From Strix aluco (lineage: Eukaryota > Chordata > Aves > Strigiformes > Strigidae): 64,000 nt of DNA. The notes under the pieces were generated by a model. That model saw nothing but the letters and a program-made list of their open reading frames with translations, was not told the DNA's origin and ran no database searches. A program made the translations under genes and the position numbers. This document shows, piece by piece, positions 1 to 13,200 of this stretch (position 1 is the first letter of the stretch; the number at the start of each line of letters is the position of its first letter). The stretch lies in contig NC_133971.1 in the NCBI RefSeq assembly GCF_031877795.1, positions 14,238,325 through 14,302,324 on the forward strand, read 5' to 3'.

Positions 1-3482
<3,482 letters not shown>

Positions 3483-3653
3483 CCAGTACTCTATGGTAGA
3501 AGATGATGAGGACTTGCCCCATCATGATGAGAGAACATGGAATGTGGGAAATATCAATAGAAGCCAAGCTGAAAATCTGCTACGGGGAAAGCGAGATGGA
3601 ACATTCCTTGTTCGAGAGAGCAGCAAACAAGGCTGCTATGCCTGCTCTGTTGT
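3483..3653 (+). CDS. PIK3R1: PIK3R1 exon: linker and first half of C-terminal SH2 domain, residues ~605-663
   Basis: This 171-bp exon encodes the acidic linker [20 protein letters not shown] and the start of the cSH2 domain. The domain binds phosphotyrosine in YxxM motifs of receptors and adaptors, which releases p110 inhibition. The FLVRES motif (residues 646-651) is intact. Its Arg649 is the phosphotyrosine-binding arginine, and its human change R649W causes SHORT syndrome. Tyr607-Ser608 match the human phosphorylation pair. The linker-proximal stretch [17 protein letters not shown] differs somewhat from mammals, but the SH2 core is conserved. Donor is GTATGT; both borders are phase 2. Confidence 0.98.
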
Positions 3654-4083
3654 GTATGTACCATAATTTGTGAATGATGTAACCAACATTTGAGGCACCT
3701 AGCTTGAGCAGATAAACACTTGCCTATGCATGAATCCCATTGGACCTTTGCACTTAGAAGCAGCCCAACAAGTCCTGAGGCCATCCTCATTGCTGCTCCG
3801 TTTCCTACACAGCTCAAACCTGTGCCACTCCCACAGATAAGCCTCACACAAAAGAAGGGAAACCAAAGCATGGATGCAGTCTTTTCTGTGCAGCTGCTAA
3901 ATCCTGCCTATGTCCGGCCTCGATAAGCTAACACAACATCTGCGAATTGGGGTTAAACCTAGGCTTTTACTATTATTCCGCCACGGAAGACAGAAATTCT
4001 AGGTAGTGGCTAGCATTATATCTTCTAGCTTAACTTTACTGTACTGACAAACTAAACACTAGTTGTTTTTTTTTCCTCTTTAG
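3654..4083 (+). other. PIK3R1: PIK3R1 last intron
   Basis: A 430-bp intron with donor GTATGT and a strong T-rich acceptor tract (TTTTTTTTTCCTCTTTAG). ORFs at 3554-3871 (-) and 3720-3926 (+) overlap it and the preceding exon and have no support. Confidence 0.9.
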
Positions 4084-4273
4084 GGTGGATGGAGAAGTAA
4101 AGCACTGTGTGATAAACAAAACACCTACTGGGTATGGATTTGCAGAGCCATATAACTTGTACAACTCGCTCAAAGAACTGGTGCTACATTATCAACACAC
4201 ATCACTCGTGCAGCACAACGACTCTCTCAATGTCACACTAGCCTACCCAGTATATGCACAGCAGAGGCGATGA
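4084..4273 (+). CDS. PIK3R1: PIK3R1 terminal coding exon: second half of C-terminal SH2, residues ~663-724 and stop
   Basis: This exon completes the cSH2 domain. It reads [20 protein letters not shown], then [20 protein letters not shown], then [20 protein letters not shown], then RR and TGA at 4271-4273. The CVI strand, the YGFAEPYN loop, the [10 protein letters not shown] helix and the C-terminal YPVYAQQRR are diagnostic for p85-alpha. The first base completes Val663. The length places the C-terminus at residue 724, equal to the human protein. A TGGTGCTA octamer at 4179-4186, complementary to the miR-29 seed, lies inside the coding sequence. Confidence 0.98.
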
Positions 4274-4573
4274 AGATCTTAATATTCTGGGTTGTTTGGG
4301 TTTTTTTCTAAAGAAGAGATTTGGCAACATTGAGGCCTCTGGAGAGAAAAGGCTTCTTTCAGCCTTACTCAAGAATTTGAGCTGCAGTATCAAAGCTATC
4401 TGTCTTCAGATGGGACTAGAGCTTTCCTTCACAACTGCAGTGGAAGAGATCACAGTATTAAGCTGTGAGCATATGTTTCTAATCTGAAGTGCTTTTTTTT
4501 TTAATTAAGAAAAGAAAAACATGAGAGAAATCCGAAACTGATCTCCCTGCAGGGACATAGAGGCCTTTAACCA

Positions 4574-4580
4574 TGGTGCT
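4574..4580 (+). promoter_or_regulatory. miR-29 seed match in PIK3R1 3' UTR
   Basis: TGGTGCT is the reverse complement of miR-29 positions 2-8, 300 bases after the stop codon. p85-alpha is a reported miR-29 target in mammals. The match is only seven bases, so function is inferred. Confidence 0.45.
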
Positions 4581-4954
4581 TGTTTACGACCACTTCTGAA
4601 GCTTTACCAGCTAGAACATTGGATTCCCCAGACACAGGTATAAGAGGTCTTTGTCATTCGGTTATTGGAACTTTCTGGTCACGACCTGGCTTGGATTTAG
4701 TGTTGCTGCACTCTGTGAATCCAGACACACAGCATTGTGGATTTTTTTGGTTTCTGGTGAATGATATGTAGCAGAATGGCACTTTCATTTCTAAGGGACA
4801 CTTTAAAAGGACTTAAGTTACAGGATGTTGTTCAGAGTAATTGTAATAGCAAAGTGCCAGGAAGTGTTTTGTTTAGACGTTTAAAAATCCTCTTTTAAGA
4901 ATATATTTAAGACTGAAGAAGACAGGACTTTCAATGGCATACAGTATATAATAA

Positions 4955-4962
4955 TGTACATA
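4955..4962 (+). promoter_or_regulatory. Pumilio-type motif in 3' UTR
   Basis: TGTACATA fits the Pumilio consensus UGUANAUA. An 8-mer of this kind is expected by chance now and then in 4 kb of AT-rich UTR. Confidence 0.35.
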
Positions 4963-5232
4963 GTATTGGATGACTAACTATCATTGATGGAAACTATCGA
5001 TACCAAACTGCATCTCTTTTTCCTTTTCTGTTCGCTGAAAGATGAATTATTAGACTATGCTATGCAATACTCAATTTTTTTTACACTGTAGTCTTCTCTG
5101 AAGCATATCTACAGGTTAAGCTTGTTTTTCTTTCTTGTTTCCTTGTCTTCTTTTTTTCTTTCTTTCTTTTGCCTGAGAATATTTTTTCCAATTATTATTT
5201 TTTGTTATTCTTTTGTTTGTTTGTTTGTTTTA

Positions 5233-5238
5233 AATAAA
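5233..5238 (+). terminator. possible proximal polyadenylation hexamer
   Basis: AATAAA lies directly after a (TTTG)n/T-rich tract and is followed by an ATTAAA at 5271-5276. This could give a short-UTR (~1 kb) PIK3R1 mRNA. A downstream GU-rich element is weak, so the site is a candidate only. Confidence 0.4.
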
Positions 5239-6056
5239 TGTACAGGAAGCCAGCAAGAGTTGGCTTCAGAATTAAAACTATGAAATACTTTACAATTTTC
5301 TTTGTATAGAATATTGAGCTACTAGCTCAAAGTTTAAAAAGTTCATAATTTTTTTTTTTTGACTAAATATTTTGTTGGGCAGTGCCTAATAAGCTTCAAA
5401 GCTGCTTTAGTCAATACAAAATATATGAACATTACAAAATATCACTGAGTCCAACAATATTGTTTCAGAGATATCTTTAAAATACGGTACCACACTATGT
5501 TTGCTTTTTGAAGCATTTTAAACTTCTATTATAATTGTCTTTGTATTTGGAAGACAAAAGATTGTGTACCCTTCTCTGAGAGAGATTGCAGAAAAAACAG
5601 AAAATTTGGCTACTGGGGTAGATAGTTTGGATCTCAGAATTAATACAGCCTTTGCAGAAAATAAATGACTTCTTGACCTACTGTGGCAGAATTTTTGTCA
5701 GCGTGTAAAGGTATTTTCACTTCATATGAAGGAGGTTTCTGTAATCTGTTGCCTAGGTTTTTTTCTTGTATTAGTATTGTGGAAAAAAAAAAGTTCCCAC
5801 CTTTACTGAGAATGTTTGGGTACAACATAGAGGTAATTAAGACTGGAAGATACCTGCTTTGAAAATGATTAGGCTATCATATTTAACACTTCAAATTTTT
5901 GTAAGTTTGTAGGCTGAGGCTGTATCAAAGTGAACACTTCTATAATTTCAGGCACCAGAGAATTATGGTTTAGTTGAAGGAAACAAATACATGAATCCCA
6001 CTAAAGCAAACTTATTAAGAATTCTGAAACAATTCACTCTGGGTTGTTTGCAATGG

Positions 6057-6065
6057 TTATTTATT
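6057..6065 (+). promoter_or_regulatory. AU-rich element nonamer in 3' UTR
   Basis: TTATTTATT matches the classical mRNA-destabilising nonamer UUAUUUA(U/A)(U/A). A single copy is a weak element. Confidence 0.4.
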
Positions 6066-8359
6066 GTCCTGACCACTGAGGAAGCTCACACATTGCAAAT
6101 TAGTAAAGTAATGAAGTTCAGAGAAATCTTGGAAGAGTTTTGACTAAGTGAACATATGAATTTATTCTTCCCCCAAGATGGAAAGGCAAGACCCATTACT
6201 ATTAAAGAGAGTTGCGCACACAATCAGAAGAGTTAAGACGCATGGAGTTCTCTCATAATAGCTCTGTTTTAGAGATACATGTGTTTTAATTCAATGAAGC
6301 TATTGGAAATAATAAGAAATTTTTCAGTCTGCAGTAGTTTTTATATTATCTTTTCATTTTTACATTATTCCTTCATTTCTGAGGCTGTAGATTTTATTTT
6401 GATTTTGTGCTCTTTTTTTTGTGGGTTGTCTTTGCTTTCCTATAGATATATTTTCTTACTAGAAAATATCAGGAAACAAGATTCAACCAACATTAATGTT
6501 TCAGGGTAGTCACCACTTAAAAAATTATTCTGAATATTTTTTCTGAATAGAAGTTTAGTGTTCATCCCTTCCTTTCCTCATTCCATACTCTTTTCAGGCC
6601 TGTAGGACCATGTAAATTTGGCTTAGTAATAACTGGTTTTTACTATGAAAAGCACCAACAATTACTCTAGCATGCCAGTTACGCTACTGGGCTTGAAGTT
6701 ACAAATTAGTTCAGTATACAACAATTTAACACTTGTAGCAATCCAAGATATTCTTTGGACATATATTAATTTTGAATGTTAAATATTTTAAGAGTAAAAT
6801 TGTATTTTTTTTCTCTATAAGCAAAATCTATGTAATCTGAATTGATGTTTCACGTAGCATTTGTCAAGAAATTTTATCGTAGTTAAGGCATTTGGATCTA
6901 ATTTTCTTCATATTAAGAAAACCTCTGCTATGTCAGTGGGCCATATCCTTAGCACACCCAGCCCAATATGGAATATGATTTGTTCCTGTTGTGCTGTACA
7001 ACTTCTCTTCATCTGTAGTTGTAGCAGAGAAAAAAAATCTCTGTGTGTGCGAATTTGGCACTTGCTTTTCTTGCACAAGCAACAATGAGAAATAAGCACT
7101 ATGTTGTGAGGCTGAGTGCTTAGGACTTCTTATGGGGATATTCTGCCTACACAGGGTCTGTGCAATTTGCAAGGATCACTTACGCCCTCAAACTGGCATG
7201 AGTGGGTTTTCTTTGGTACTTATGTATTGTGTGGCCTCTGCATTTCACTTGCTTCTTAATGCACAGAGCTAAGTCCTGCCAAAGGCACTATTCACTGCAG
7301 AGTTTTTTGTACTTAATGTACCTTATTGTTCACTCCAGTTTTTATTTGATCTCAAACAGACTATATACAGAAAAAAAGCACGTGGATGTAACTGAAGAAA
7401 CATAGTGCTTTTCTGTATTTCTATTGACATGTAGTTTTTCCATCTAAGATAATTCAAGGGTGGGATTTGTTTGGGGATTTTCTTGGTTTTGTTTGGGGAA
7501 TTTTTTGTTTTATTTTAAATCCCTGAGTTATGCTGCACTGCAGCAGCACTTTCACAAGGCCTTTGGAAGGCTTGAGACATAACACAGAGAACCAAAACCC
7601 ACAAGCAAAATTAGGAGTTTCTGACTTCCTTAAGTTAAAACTTGAATTTGCAGGTTTGGGGATGTATATCTGTGCATATGCGTGCACACTTGCTGTGATT
7701 ATGAATGAATAGATCCCAGTATAGGTGCGTTTTCACCAAACATGATCATTTTGCTGAATACAGTAAGTGATATCATTAACTTTCTTTAAAGACACACACA
7801 TATGCACACTAGACCTTTGTGGGTGCAGCATGTTTCCAAATACAGTTAGAAAACTGAGTTTGTGTTGTTGAATATTTTCTTAAAAAAAAAAAAAAAGCTT
7901 GTCTGTATGGTTCAGTTATCTCAGAAATCTTGTCAAGCAATCTGTAAAACCAAATCTTCAAATTTTCTATTTGGTGTCAACTGTTCTGTAGTGAAGAAAT
8001 GGCTTTGTCTTGTAATTGGCAATGAAATAATAATGCTTGGGAAAACATTCAGATGCTTCTAATGGGGAAAACTTCTGCTGATTTTCACACAGTGCTTTTG
8101 CTATGCATGGTATTAAGTTGGGAAAGTGAGTCCTGATATTATTTTCTTTCAGGGTCACTTTAGAAATGGGCAGCTCAAAGCACAATGCCTCTCATGGGAC
8201 AAGGTTCCAAAATGCAACATTTTATGTAGAATCATGTTTTATTTCCTACAATTGAAGACTGAATTGGACTGGGATTTGGTAACATTACATTGCACTTGTC
8301 CTAATGAGATTGCATTAGCTGCCCAAGATGCTGCTAATTTTTTTATTCTTGTTTTTAAA

Positions 8360-8365
8360 AATAAA
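8360..8365 (+). terminator. possible distal polyadenylation hexamer (first of two)
   Basis: AATAAA within TAAAAATAAAGCTC, followed by a GU-containing stretch (CTGTTCTGTTAAATGTC). It is a plausible alternative end about 215 bases before the preferred site. Confidence 0.5.
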
Positions 8366-8574
8366 GCTCTGTTCTGTTAAATGTCTTTAAAACATTAAGA
8401 TTACTTTGTTTTAAAATGGTCTTTGAGGAGGTGGAGGGTAAAGTGGGTTGTAAATTGCCTTTACAAGGCAACAATGAAAACATGCCTCCTTGAAATTTTG
8501 TTCAAGCTATAGAGTTGATGGAGCTGTGTCTTGTTTTTCAGTTGCTTTAAAAATTGTAATAAGTCTTCAAGCAG

Positions 8575-8580
8575 AATAAA
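8575..8580 (+). terminator. PIK3R1: probable main distal PIK3R1 polyadenylation signal
   Basis: AATAAA (CAGAATAAAGG) is followed within 10-30 bases by a likely cleavage region and then by GT-rich sequence (CACTTGTTGAGG and GATGTCTGTTT). It gives a 3' UTR of about 4.3 kb, matching the long mammalian isoform. Confidence 0.65.
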
Positions 8581-8605
8581 GGTTGTTTTGAAACTGCATT
8601 TCACT

Positions 8606-9886
8606 TGTTGAGGCTTTAGTAAGGACTTGAGATGTCTGTTTACCAGCATCCTTGCCCGATTCTTCCTGTCTATATGTGGTCTACTTTGAATATGAGACCC
8701 ACATACTCATATTATTAGAGGGAACTAGGGAGTAAATAATTTCAGATGACTTACAGCCATCCTGTATATTGAATTGAATGGAGTAGTTGGGTAGCTCCAA
8801 AATAGTCTTGTGTCAAACAGTGCCAAAATGACAGTTCTGCTCATCTCATACTCTTGCAAAAGCAGTACAATATTCATGATCAGTGAGCAGTACTATATTC
8901 ATGATCTGTGATCTGCCTTTTAGACTGCAGATGAAGTTCTGGTTCTTCTGAAATCAGTGTGAGTTTTGTCACTGATTTCCATGAAGCCAGCCTGTCAGCC
9001 TTTGTAGCTAGAAGTCATTTAGCAGCTTCATGCCTGCATCTAATCATGAAAGCCAACATGAGAATGAGGAGAAGGGAGGAAGTGAGGGAGGGATTGGGCA
9101 AGACTGATTCTGAACATTGTTTTTTTCTCCTCATTATTGATAAGTGGTATCTGACTTCTTTGAGCCCATCCATATCTTGCCCCAGGAGCGGTGCACCATG
9201 GAAGTCAGCCAGCCATCCTGGAATCAGAAGGAGAGTCCTACTCCCATTCTGTCCAAGGTTTCCGTTTCAAAATCTGCCCACATTTTGCTCTCAGTTGTCA
9301 CCTAATACTCCCTGCCTGAGGTACTCAGGTAGCAGAGGCTTGAAATAATTTTTAATAATCACAATGTTGTCACTGGCCCTTAGAGGTTCTTATAGGAAAC
9401 TTAGATTAAAGGCTATTATCTTTTTAGCCCATGTAATAGAAAGTGTGCATAGATCTCCAATGAACGTATCTGTTGCAGTTTTTCTCAGTTAGTAAGCTGA
9501 GTCTTTTAAAGAGACACTGAGTTAATCTCATTCCTTCTCCCTGAACTGATGTTGAGCAACACAAACGCTTCTGCAGCCATAGAGCTGAATGTCTAAAAAT
9601 AAGGTGAATCATGTATTGTCCATGATCAGCTATTGAGAGAAATTAAAACTAGCAGATCATAATCTGCAGAGATCTATGGGCTGGCAGATTTCTTGTCTGT
9701 ATCATACATTGTACAGAAATCACTCTTGGCAGACTGGAAAAATAGTTTGCAAACATGCATTCTATTTTTGCTGTCTGCAGACAAACACACCCCCACTTTC
9801 CCTCTCTGCTTTCTTGCTAAGGTTTGATGGTCATTTCTCATGGGGAATATGAAAAACTGCTTAGATCTATCTTTGTGCCACACCAC
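8606..9886. other. intergenic, no gene seen
   Basis: Immediately 3' of PIK3R1. It contains one imperfect tandem duplication (listed separately). The 129-codon ORF at 8959-9348 has no recognisable motif and is probably chance. Confidence 0.7.
8861..8906. repeat. 25-bp tandem duplication, two copies
   Basis: The 21-mer AGCAGTACAATATTCATGATC at 8861-8881 recurs at 8886-8906 with a single mismatch (A to T), giving a 25-bp period. It looks like replication slippage. Confidence 0.85.
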
Positions 9887-10060
9887 ACAGAATCACAGAA
9901 TCATCTAGGTTGGAAAGGACCTTGAAGATCATTTAGTCCAACCATTAACCTAGCACTGACAGATCCCAACTACACCATATCCCCAAGTGCCATGTCAACC
10001 TGCCTCCTGAACACCTCCAGGGATGGGGACTCCACCACCTCCCTGGGCAGCCCATTCCAA
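9887..10060 (-). mobile_element. CR1 LINE fragment, 3' end (174 bp)
   Basis: The left edge ACAGAATCACAGAATCATCT is the reverse complement of the CR1 3'-terminal octamer repeats. The body continues through TAGTCCAACCATTAACCTAG to CCCATTCCAA, where similarity stops abruptly. On the - strand it still encodes the end of CR1 ORF2 ([16 protein letters not shown], then FRRQVDMALGDMV). It is a typical 5'-truncated dead copy from target-primed reverse transcription. Confidence 0.95.
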
Positions 10061-10098
10061 GTGAGTGAGATATTTTTAAAGGCTTGGGAATGCTCATT

Positions 10099-10119
10099 GG
10101 GGAGGGGGGTGGGGGGGGG
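10099..10119 (+). repeat. G-tract, potential G-quadruplex
   Basis: G-runs of 4, 6 and 9 are separated by single A and T bases, starting 39 bases beyond the CR1 fragment edge. The sequence could fold into a G-quadruplex on the + strand. Confidence 0.6.
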
Positions 10120-10263
10120 TGTTTCTCCCCAAGCTCCTAACTCGTGTGAAGTCATGTGCAAGTAACTTCACACAAATCCCTTTGTCTGAGCTGTGAAGCC
10201 AAAAAGGGAAGAGGAGGTTTTAAAACTGCCCACTGTTACCTTCTCCGGGCTTCGCTGCAGGAC

Positions 10264-10287
10264 AGATGGCATCTTAGATGGCATCTT
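10264..10287. repeat. 12-bp perfect tandem duplication
   Basis: AGATGGCATCTT occurs twice back to back (10264-10275 and 10276-10287). It is probably a slippage product. Confidence 0.9.
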
Positions 10288-13200
10288 CTCCCCTCAGCCT
10301 CCAGTGTCTCACCCCACCCTACACCTAGCACCCAGGCTTTCCCACTGCCAGGGGGAGCTTCCCTAAAAGCCAACCCACCAGGCCCACTGCAAATCATATG
10401 CCAGTACTGATCATCAGCTGGCCAGTGCGAAGGGGTGATTTTGGCAGGCAGAGGTCCCTGTAAAGCAAGCAGGCCAAGCAGGGGTGCTGACAGAGCCCAA
10501 GTGGGTGCCTGTGGACAGCTCTGCATGGACAAACACAGGCGCTCCCATGGCTGCAGGTGGGGGTAGCCAGGCATGGTGAGGAGAGCCCTGTGGCACAGCC
10601 CTGCTGAGGCCCTGGGCTGCCTTCTGCTGCCCATAACAGCCTCCCACAGAGGTGGCCCTCCTTTACGCCACGGGGAAGAGCCCCTCTTGTTCACATAGGG
10701 ACCCTTCTGAGATGATTATATTGAGGATACACCTAACATTTACCCCAGGGGCCCAATACCCCACAGGGGCCCTCGTTTAGAAGGTGGAAACTGAGGAAAT
10801 GGCAAACAGTGAGGTCCTGACAGTGTCCCTGGCTGGAAAGAAGGCTAAAATTAAGCAGTTCTGCTTTCCCTGCGGGACAGCACATGGGGGAGCGGGTTCA
10901 AACACACTTCCTGTCAGACGTGGACTGTATAAAAGACACTGGAGCTTTCTATCACCTCTGAAACAGCAAAAAGCATAAACTGTGGGAGCGCTGCTGAAGA
11001 CATGGTTCTGGTGTCTCTATTTTTTTTTTAATCCCTTTGAGGACCTATGTCCTCAAATACGTAGACTACCAAAAATAGAAACTCTGTAGGGAACTTCTGG
11101 GTAAACAGGTATCAATTGATCAGCCACTATTCAAACTTTGAATACCAGCACTTTAACCTCTAAATAGCAATCAGATAACCAGAAATGTCCTGACAATTCT
11201 TTGAAAAAGCATGTTTTTATCCATGGCTGTACCACGCTATGTTTCCTGCCAGAACGGCATTGCAAGGACACTTCTTGTGCTGTTCTTTCCTCTACAAAGA
11301 AATTACCTTTGCATACTAAAAAAAGGAGGTGTTTAGGCCACTGATTTAAACGTGCAAATATTGACAGGAGAAAAATTTAACAGGTAGCACACAAGAGGAT
11401 CTTAAACTTGCCATCCTCAGGTCTTTGAACAAACAATATTGACAAAACCAGACATAAATATAGTGAATTCAGATGATGATTTCACTGTCATGTGTCTGGT
11501 ATTCCTCTTTGTAGCCTGAGAAGAAATATAATGAATTCATACCTGAGAGCATTTCTTCCTCTAGAAATGTTTATTTCCTACATGGTTTACTTTATTTTTT
11601 CACAAATCTTGTGCTTGGCATAAAACAAACTTTTGGTGAAGGTTGCTGGATTAATCCTTTTAACTTTTTTTTACATTGCAACTACCCGAAGTACTTCAGC
11701 AGATGTACGGGGTGTTAGGTGAAGCAGACACACCAAGAGTCAACGTTTGGTGACTTCATACTGACTTCATACTGATGCTGGCTTTCATGTGCCCTCAGGC
11801 CTGTCACTGCACTCAGGAGAATGAGGCCTAAGCTTTACCTATCTAAAAGGTAGGTATAGAAAGTCTTAGCAGCTTGTATGTTGTGAGGCTGAATGGCAGT
11901 AGAGACCTGAAAAAGCATGAAGTGGAAATATGAGAGAAATGCAAATCCAGCAGCTGTCAGAGCTGGACCCAGCCATGCCATACCAGGGGGCAGAGGCAGA
12001 GGCGTACAGCCTCACACCTCTCACCGCACCCTCAGGGCAAGGACACAAACTGCACAGTACTGGAGCTCCAGGTGCCTTCCACCTTCCCTGTGAAATCCAT
12101 GAAGGATTATTATTCTGTTGGGTAAAGGCTGCCACTTAAAAACAGTGGCTGTTTGCATGGTCATGTGATTTGCAGCTCTTCCCTGTTTCAGGAAGACAGT
12201 GAGGTTGAACATTTTGAGGTGGGATTCATCTCATGTAATTTTAAGCACCTAAAAGAAAGTTCTGTCATCAGAATCATCTGGCAAAGTTCTCTTCACAGAG
12301 AGAGCCAGGCAATTCCCCAGGGTGATTCACCCCACCTACCTTGGGCAGTATTTGTAGGATGCAGTGAATCACGCTCTCGAGTCACTCCATTGACTGATGG
12401 GGGAGCCCAGGCAAATGGCTTACACTAGACACGCAACTTTAAGGTGGCTAAGGTTAGATGAACTCAGTCTTTCCCTGCTGATAGTTCAGTTTTAATCTTT
12501 CCAGTGCCAGCTGTGATATCTTCTGCTCTTAGGCATAATGATAAGGGACAATTAATTTGAGGCTGGAAATTCAGTTGATTTGTAGAATTTGGGTCTTTCA
12601 TAATAATTGTGAAGGTGGCTGACTGATTCAAAAAGATGCTGCGCCATATCCTCCTTGGAGCTGTAATGCTGGACTTCACACAGAGAATGCAGGTAAGCAG
12701 TAATGCCAGAATAATTCCAGCTTCTCTGGCTGGGATATTGTGACAATAAAACTAAGATAGAAAGGACTTCAATCAAATTACCTCTCAGTCACACTAAGCT
12801 CTACCTTAGGGCAGGAGAGCTGTGTGAAATTCCCCATGCATCTACTACATGGAAAATTCAAGAAGGTGGCAGGCCCTACAATATTTTTTAGGTACAGGAG
12901 TATATTCATACCTATCCCTGTTAAACCAAACCTTTCAGTGGAGAATGTTCTGCTGAAAAGAGCCTGCAGACTGCATGGGGAGTTTCCCTGTCCAGTGAAA
13001 TGGAAGATCTGGCCTTGTATAGCCTCAGTGGCTAGAGCAGATGCAGTGGCAGGTCTAAGGCAGCAACATTTTGGGGAGAAACTTCAGGAGACTTGAGATG
13101 AAAGAGGAGAAGCTGTTATGCAAACAGCTGTTGCTCTACTGATAACAGGCAATGTGAACAAGAAAGCCGTGGACTGTCAAACAACCCATGAGCACCAGGA

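Larger units (their letters stand above)
4274..8605 (+). other. PIK3R1: PIK3R1 3' untranslated region (~4.3 kb)
   Basis: From the TGA to the inferred cleavage site there is no ORF with a recognisable domain. The length agrees with the long 3' UTR known for mammalian PIK3R1. Visible elements are: TGGTGCT at 4574-4580, a 7-mer match to the miR-29 seed; TGTACATA at 4955-4962, a Pumilio-type site; a pyrimidine tract at about 5130-5170 followed by (TTTG)n up to 5230; an AU-rich nonamer TTATTTATT at 6057-6065; and an A-run at about 7880-7895. The elements are seen directly; their use is inferred. The exact end was judged from the last good polyadenylation hexamer, not from cDNA. Confidence 0.8.
10061..10930. 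other. GC-rich intergenic block, no gene seen
   Basis: This block is clearly more GC-rich than its surroundings. It starts with a G-tract at 10099-10119 and includes a perfect 12-bp tandem duplication at 10264-10287. A 152-codon - strand ORF (10236-10694) and ORFs in other frames overlap here; this is expected where stop codons are scarce. None shows a domain. Confidence 0.6.

Noticed and set aside
8959-9348. 129-codon ORF just 3' of PIK3R1
   Set aside because: No recognisable family; low-complexity Ser/Arg/Pro-rich translation; probably chance.
10236-10694. 152-codon - strand ORF
   Set aside because: It lies in a GC-rich block with few stops and overlaps open frames on both strands. It has Gly/Pro/Arg-rich composition without a motif and no splice or promoter context.
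10785-10840. Reverse-orientation MIR fragment (GGAAACTGAGGAAATGGC)
   Set aside because: The match is limited to the common GGAAACTGAGG phrase; the following sequence does not continue in MIR order.
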